Assembly (NCBI RefSeq): GCF_002263515.1
Contig: NZ_CP022752.1
Span: 2,418,001-2,482,000, forward strand
Source: Actinopolyspora erythraea
Lineage (GTDB): Bacteria > Actinomycetota > Actinomycetes > Mycobacteriales > Pseudonocardiaceae
Direction of reading: 5' to 3'
Length of the DNA stretch: 64,000 bases
In this document: piece by piece, positions 59,952 to 64,000 of the stretch
Numbering within the stretch: position 1 is the first letter of the stretch
Layout of the letters: each line of letters begins with the position of its first letter
Made by a program: the position numbers and the translations under genes
The notes under the pieces: generated by a model
What the model was told of the DNA's origin: nothing
What the model saw: the letters and a program-made list of their open reading frames with translations, nothing else
Database searches by the model: none

Positions 59952-61586
59952 GTGGTCGAGCAGCGACAGCGTCCACCGCGTGGGCGAACGCCGTCACTGG
60001 GCAGGGCCAGCGGCGCGATGGCCGTGGCCACCATGGTCAGCAGGCTCAGCGGGCTGTTCGCCAAGATGCTGCTGGTCTGGGTGCTGGGCCTGGGAATGAT
60101 CAACGACTCCTACACCGTGGCCAACACCCTGCCGACCGTGGTCAACGAACTGCTGCTGGGAGGAGTACTCACGAGCGTGGCCGTCCCGCTGCTGGTGAGC
60201 GCTCGGCAGAACAGCGAGGAGGAGGGCGAGTCCTACGCGCAGTGGATGATCACGATGGGCGTGGTTCTGCTGCTCGCGGCCACGGTGTTGGCGGTGCTGG
60301 CCGCTCCCCTGCTGACCGAGCTCTACCTCGGGCCCCACACCCGGGCCAACCGTGAACTGACCACGGCCTTCGCCTACCTGCTGCTTCCCGGGATCGTGTT
60401 CTACGGCCTGTCGGCACTGCTGATGGCCATCCTGAACGTGCGGCAGGTGTTCGGGCCACCGGCCTGGGCACCGGTGATGAACAACGTGGTGATCATCGCC
60501 ACCGTGGCCGTGTACTCGGTGCTCCCGGGAGAGATCTCGGCCGATCCGGTGCGCATGGGGCAGGCGAAGTTGTTGGTCCTGGGCGTCGGCACGATGCTCG
60601 GGATAGCCGCCCAGAGCTCGGTGATGGTGCTCTCGCTGCGCCGAACCGGTTTCCGGTTCCGCTGGCGCTGGGGGTGGGACCGACGACTGGCCGAGTTCGG
60701 GGCACTGGCGGGCTGGGTGGTGCTCTACACCGTGGTCAGCCAGCTCGGCATGATCGTGGCGATCCGGGTGGCGGGCCAGGGCACCTCCGGCAGCGTGGCC
60801 ACCTTCCACTACGCGTGGCTGCTTTCGCAGGTGCCCTACGGCGTGCTGGGGGTTTCGCTGCTGCAGGCGCTCATGCCACGAATCAGCCGTTCGGTGGCCC
60901 AAGGGGACACCGAGAGCTTCGTCCGCGACGTCGGACTGGGGTCACGGTTGAGCGCGGTCCTGCTCATGCCGGTGAGCGCGCTCATGCTCACGGCGGGCTC
61001 CGCCATCGGGGTGGCGTTCTTCTCGCTCGGCCAGGGCAGTGTCGGCGCCGCGGACCGGCTCGGCGTCACGTTGGGAGTGGCCTCCGCCGGGATCGTGCCG
61101 TTCGCGATCACGATGCTGCAGCTGCGGGCCTTCTACGCGATGAAGGACGCGAGAACTCCCATGCTGATCAACGTGATCATGGTCGTGTTCCGCACCGCGG
61201 TGTGCTACACGCTGCTGGTGTGGCTGGATCCGCGCCAGCTGGTGGTGGGCGTGGCACTGTCCATGTCGCTGAGCTTCTTCGTGGGCGCGGTGGTGGGCCA
61301 GTGCTGGCTGCACCACCGCCTGGGGCGGATGCAGACCCGACGAACGCTGGTCGGGCTCGGCTGGTCGCTGCTGGCCTCGTCGATCGGGTGCGCCTGCGCC
61401 TTCGCCGCGTGGTACACGCTGCGGGAGCGCCTGGGCGGCTTCGGCGAGGTCGCCACGGCCTGGATGAGCCTGGGGGTGCACGGCACACTCGTGCTCGGGC
61501 TCGGCTTCGGGGTGATGCTGCTGTTGCCGATACCGGAGATGGGCATGATCCGGCAACGGCTGCGCGGGCTGCTGAGCCGATTCTGA
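59952..61586 (+). CDS. MurJ/MviN-type flippase
   Basis: A 544-residue membrane protein of the MVF/MurJ family (lipid II or related lipid-linked flippase), with 13-14 hydrophobic segments. The N-terminal LGRASGAMAVATMVSRLSGL begins the first helix, and VANTLPTVVNELLLGGVL and LLLPGIVFYGLSALLMAILN are MurJ-like. No pseudokinase or long C-terminal extension of the mycobacterial type is present, so it may be a second, specialised MurJ paralogue. GTG 59952 after GGGGGAGC is the start. Stand-alone gene. Confidence 0.85.
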   Translation: MVEQRQRPPRGRTPSLGRASGAMAVATMVSRLSGLFAKMLLVWVLGLGMINDSYTVANTLPTVVNELLLGGVLTSVAVPLLVSARQNSEEEGESYAQWMITMGVVLLLAATVLAVLAAPLLTELYLGPHTRANRELTTAFAYLLLPGIVFYGLSALLMAILNVRQVFGPPAWAPVMNNVVIIATVAVYSVLPGEISADPVRMGQAKLLVLGVGTMLGIAAQSSVMVLSLRRTGFRFRWRWGWDRRLAEFGALAGWVVLYTVVSQLGMIVAIRVAGQGTSGSVATFHYAWLLSQVPYGVLGVSLLQALMPRISRSVAQGDTESFVRDVGLGSRLSAVLLMPVSALMLTAGSAIGVAFFSLGQGSVGAADRLGVTLGVASAGIVPFAITMLQLRAFYAMKDARTPMLINVIMVVFRTAVCYTLLVWLDPRQLVVGVALSMSLSFFVGAVVGQCWLHHRLGRMQTRRTLVGLGWSLLASSIGCACAFAAWYTLRERLGGFGEVATAWMSLGVHGTLVLGLGFGVMLLLPIPEMGMIRQRLRGLLSRF

Positions 61587-61804
61587 TCCGCCCCTCGGTC
61601 GCCCACGTCCGGACACGGTGCGTTCCGCACCTCCGAGTACCTCGCCACCGCGGATTCCGGGCGAAAGACGACGGTTCTCCACGCGTTCGGCCCTTCGGGG
61701 AGTATCTTCACCCCATCACAAGCTCGGCGGGAGAGACCGGACACGACCCCGACGACACCGATCACCCGCGCGAGCCACCACCGGCAGCGGTGGCGCCGGT
61801 ACGC

Positions 61805-62137
61805 TCAGCCCCGAGGCGCGTACATGATCACCGCGACACCGACCAGGCAGACCAGGGCGCCGATGATGTCGTAGCGGTCCGGGCGGTAACCGTCCATCAC
61901 CACACCCCAGGCCAGTGAACCGGCGACGAACACACCGCCGTAGGCGGCCAGAATCCGTCCGAAGTGCGCGTCGGGTTGCAGTGTGGCCACGAAGCCGTAG
62001 GCACCGAGGGCGAGCACACCGAGACCGGCCCACAGCCAACCGCGGTGCTCGCGCACGCCTTGCCAGACCAGCCAGGCACCACCGATTTCGCACAGCGCCG
62101 CCACCACGAACAGGGCAATGGAGCGAAGGATCGTCAC
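61805..62137 (-). CDS. YnfA/UPF0060 family membrane protein
   Basis: A 110-residue four-helix membrane protein: [61 protein letters not shown] and [19 protein letters not shown] match UPF0060/YnfA, a group related to small multidrug transporters. The GTG at 62137 overlaps the stop of the upstream membrane protein (GTGA), so it is the third gene of the MerR-led operon. Confidence 0.9.
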   Translation of the reverse strand: MTILRSIALFVVAALCEIGGAWLVWQGVREHRGWLWAGLGVLALGAYGFVATLQPDAHFGRILAAYGGVFVAGSLAWGVVMDGYRPDRYDIIGALVCLVGVAVIMYAPRG

Positions 62138-62472
62138 GGCCGTGACCGTAGCCGTACGGCATCCGGGCGCTGTTCGTCGGCCCGCCTGCTCCGGCAGGAG
62201 CAGCCCACCGCTGAGTCCCCGGGCTGGTCACATCCGCACCGCCGCGTACGGGACCGGTGTGCTCCCCACGTCACGACCGCCGACACCGCCAGCGCCGCGG
62301 CCACGGCGGGAAGCCCGGCCACCAGCCCGGTCGCGAGGGCGCCACCGAGCAACCCGGCGGCGATGAGTGTGGGCAGGAGACAGCAGGCCAGACACGCCGC
62401 CGCGGCCAGTCCGGTCAAACCGGCCGGAGTTCGGCTCCGGCGAGCGGAGCGTTCAGCAACAGGGCCGGTCAT
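62134..62472 (-). CDS. Small Cys-containing membrane protein of a MerR operon
   Basis: A 112-residue protein with two to three hydrophobic helices: [43 protein letters not shown]. The paired Cys in the first helix resembles MerT/metal-transport membrane proteins, and more Cys follow in the tail ([15 protein letters not shown]). ATG 62472 lies 7 bp from GGAGG. It overlaps the MerR gene by 20 bp and YnfA by 4 bp. Metal (mercury or similar) uptake or binding is a reasonable guess, not shown. Confidence 0.6.
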   Translation of the reverse strand: MTGPVAERSARRSRTPAGLTGLAAAACLACCLLPTLIAAGLLGGALATGLVAGLPAVAAALAVSAVVTWGAHRSRTRRCGCDQPGDSAVGCSCRSRRADEQRPDAVRLRSRP

Positions 62473-62905
62473 GGCGGTCCTCCTCGGCGAGGTCGTCGAA
62501 CGGCAGTGGGCACTCCGGGCTGGTGGCGCAGGAACCGAGGTCCTCACAGCCGGACTCGACAGCTTCGAGCAGAGCGGCGCGGACGGCCCGCAGGTCGGCG
62601 ATGCGGGCCTCGACTTCCGTCAACTTGGCCTGGGCACGCTGGCGCAGTCCCGGCTCGGAGCGGCCGGTGTGGCGCAGTCGTCCCGCCTCCAGCAGGTCCG
62701 CGACCTCGTCGAGGGTGAAGCCCAGCCGTTGCGCGGCCTTGATTACCCGCAGCGTGGTCACCGCCGTCCTCGGATAGAGCCGATGGCCGCCCAGGCTGCG
62801 TTCGGGCTCGGCCAGCAGGCCGCGCCGCTCGTAGTAGCGCAGGGTCTGCGGATTCACCCCGGCGGCTTCGGCGAGCTGCCCGCTGCGCAGTCTCGTCGTA
62901 CTCAT
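62453..62905 (-). CDS. MerR-family metal-responsive regulator
   Basis: A 150-residue MerR protein: RSGQLAEAAGVNPQTLRYYERRGLL is the HTH, followed by a coiled coil. The C-terminal end SGCEDLGSCATSPECPLPF carries three Cys in the pattern of Hg(II) or similar metal-sensing MerR proteins. ATG 62905 after GGAGGGAACCCG. It leads a compact leftward operon with the Cys-containing membrane protein and YnfA. No MerA mercuric reductase or MerB lyase is present, so its ligand may be another thiophilic metal. Confidence 0.87.
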   Translation of the reverse strand: MSTTRLRSGQLAEAAGVNPQTLRYYERRGLLAEPERSLGGHRLYPRTAVTTLRVIKAAQRLGFTLDEVADLLEAGRLRHTGRSEPGLRQRAQAKLTEVEARIADLRAVRAALLEAVESGCEDLGSCATSPECPLPFDDLAEEDRHDRPCC

Positions 62906-62969
62906 CGGGTTCCCTCCGGTGCTGTTACCGCACGCGGACCGCAGCAGGCGCACCCGGTGACCTCGTCGG

Positions 62970-63495
62970 TCATCGTTGAGGCCCCCTTCCGGTTCCATTA
63001 CTACTCCGCCGAGGCGCACGATGCCGGTCGAGCGCGAGTCCCAACGTGACCCCGTAGACCAGGTGCGGCACCAACGTCGCCACGGCGATGCGTGGCGTCA
63101 CGGCGGTCCCGAACAAGCCCCACCCCAGGTAGGGCAGCCACACCACCCCATCAGAGCCCACAGCAGCGAGCCGTACCCCACCGCGAGCCCCACCGACACC
63201 CGGCGAACCAGCCCGGCCAGCACTGTCGCGGCCACGGCCCGTAGCTCAGGTGCACCAGCACCGCCAGCCCCATCAGTGCCGGTTGTGGCAGTGCTCCCAC
63301 GGTCCGGGCCACCAGCGCCAACGGGACGGGGCTCGGCATCGGCGCCAACCCCGTGGCCGTGCCGAAGAGCATCACCACGCTCATGAGCACCGTCGCGGCC
63401 ACTCCCCAACCTGCCCCGGCCGCCAGCCGATCCCGATCGAGCCCGGCACCACCCACCCGAGCTGATCCGTCCGACTCCACCGTCATCGACAGCAC
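62970..63495 (-). pseudogene. Frameshifted membrane protein gene
   Basis: Three frames join to one protein: MTVESDGSARVGGAGLDRDR through GLAVLVHLSYG from 63495, then AVAATVLAGLVRRVSVGLAV with YGSLLWALMG in a second frame, then VVWLPYLGWGLFGTA with ATLVPHLVYGVTLGLALDR in a third frame ending at 62970. The joined product has about four hydrophobic segments. Two frameshifts (near 63240 and 63150) break it. Sequencing error is the alternative, though two errors in 200 bp would be needed. Confidence 0.6.
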
Positions 63496-63784
63496 CTCTC
63501 AGCCACTCCATCGCCCCACGGCGATCTCGTGCCGTCGACGGTAAGCCCGTACCCAGGTACAGGATGCAAGCGCTGCGCCGATGTTCGCGCTGTCGGATCG
63601 CGCTCACCACACGAGGGCAGCGGCACCATCACCCGATGGGCGACTCGTGTGCCGTGTCTTCGCCCATTGCCCGAATCCCCAAGAGCTCATCGTCGAAGGC
63701 ACCGGTGAGGATCTGGCCGTCGCGTTCCTCCGAGGACAACGGCACGCACGGCCCAGTCCTGCCCGACCACCACGGGGCCAGAGG

Positions 63785-64000
63785 TCACTGAGCCGCTCCC
63801 GGCCCGGGGTGTTCGGTGTGCAGGGCCTGGTCGAGAGCCTCGAGCGCGCCGGAGGCCGCCTCCAGGGCCTCGCTCTGCTCCGGCGTGAGCCGGGTCATCG
63901 CCGCTCGGACGGTCCCGGACCACACGGTGTTGATGGAGTCCTTCGCGGCCAGCGACTTCTCGGTCGGGGTCAACCGGGTCACGCGCCGGTCGACCGGATC
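63785..64000 (-). CDS. MarR-family regulator, C-terminal part (5' end outside window)
   Basis: The frame is open to the window edge and reads DPVDRRVTRLTPTEKSLAAK, then VWSGTVRAAMTRLTPEQSEAL, ending at the stop 63785. The RRVTRLTPTEKG-type wing and the following dimerisation helices are typical of MarR regulators. The HTH itself is beyond the right edge. About 70 residues visible; ligand and targets unknown. Confidence 0.75.
   Translation of the reverse strand, partial: DPVDRRVTRLTPTEKSLAAKDSINTVWSGTVRAAMTRLTPEQSEALEAASGALEALDQALHTEHPGPGAAQ

Overview
The window is high-GC DNA with GTG/TTG starts, strong GGAGG ribosome sites and gene families (DUF5703, DUF6314, AfsA, mycothiol-type DinB fold, HpgT-like transaminase) typical of filamentous actinomycetes. 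The housekeeping genes look most like Pseudonocardiales (Saccharopolyspora/Actinopolyspora type); the genus is an inference.

Left edge: the C-terminal half of the ferrous-iron transporter FeoB. From about 1.26 to 33.2 kb lies what I read as one biosynthetic gene cluster. Two leftward blocks come first. One (11433 to 1264) encodes an SDR, a YciI-like protein, an HpgT-like transaminase, two ATP-grasp ligases, a luciferase-like monooxygenase with its flavin reductase, an AfsA-type butyrolactone synthase, an MFS exporter and a degenerate RibB homologue. The other (17587 to 11668) encodes a GH3-family adenylating amide synthetase, an alpha/beta hydrolase with a Cys nucleophile, an enolase-superfamily enzyme, an FAH-family enzyme and a condensation-like acyltransferase. 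A regulatory zone (18-22 kb) holds a zinc-ribbon/HTH pair, a catalytically dead IS701-transposase-like protein and two TetR/ArpA-type receptors. A glycosyltransferase follows, and then the rightward polyketide operon: maleylpyruvate-isomerase-like protein, AT-ACP, a 1934-residue multidomain synthase (FabL-like SDR, KS, CLF-like KS, KR, DH), a hot-dog thioesterase and a carboxymuconolactone-decarboxylase-like protein. My reading is that a PUFA/enediyne-type iterative synthase makes a reduced or polyene acyl chain. Transaminase, GH3, ATP-grasp, condensation and oxidative enzymes would then turn it into an amide- or amine-bearing product, under butyrolactone and probably bldA (TTA codon) control. 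I do not recognise the product.

Right of the cluster: chromosomal genes (a dead methionine-aminopeptidase-like protein, DUF6314, a histidine phosphatase, UppP, an aldo/keto-reductase-like protein, an MFS exporter), then a sulfur-handling cassette (ArsR-rhodanese, MBL-rhodanese, MFS) around a clear operator. At 43456-47904 sits a decayed Tn3-family element with 49-bp inverted repeats, remnants of resolvase and transposase, and an intact TetR + ABC exporter cargo. It ends inside the 3' end of a frameshifted EamA transporter gene.

48-64 kb carries ordinary genes: acetyltransferases, a lipoprotein, a lipoate ligase, acyl-CoA ligase and dehydrogenase, a GntR/small membrane protein pair with a 23-bp operator, MurJ-like flippase, a MerR-membrane protein-YnfA operon, a frameshifted membrane gene, and a MarR gene cut by the right edge. 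No rRNA, tRNA or CRISPR array was recognised.
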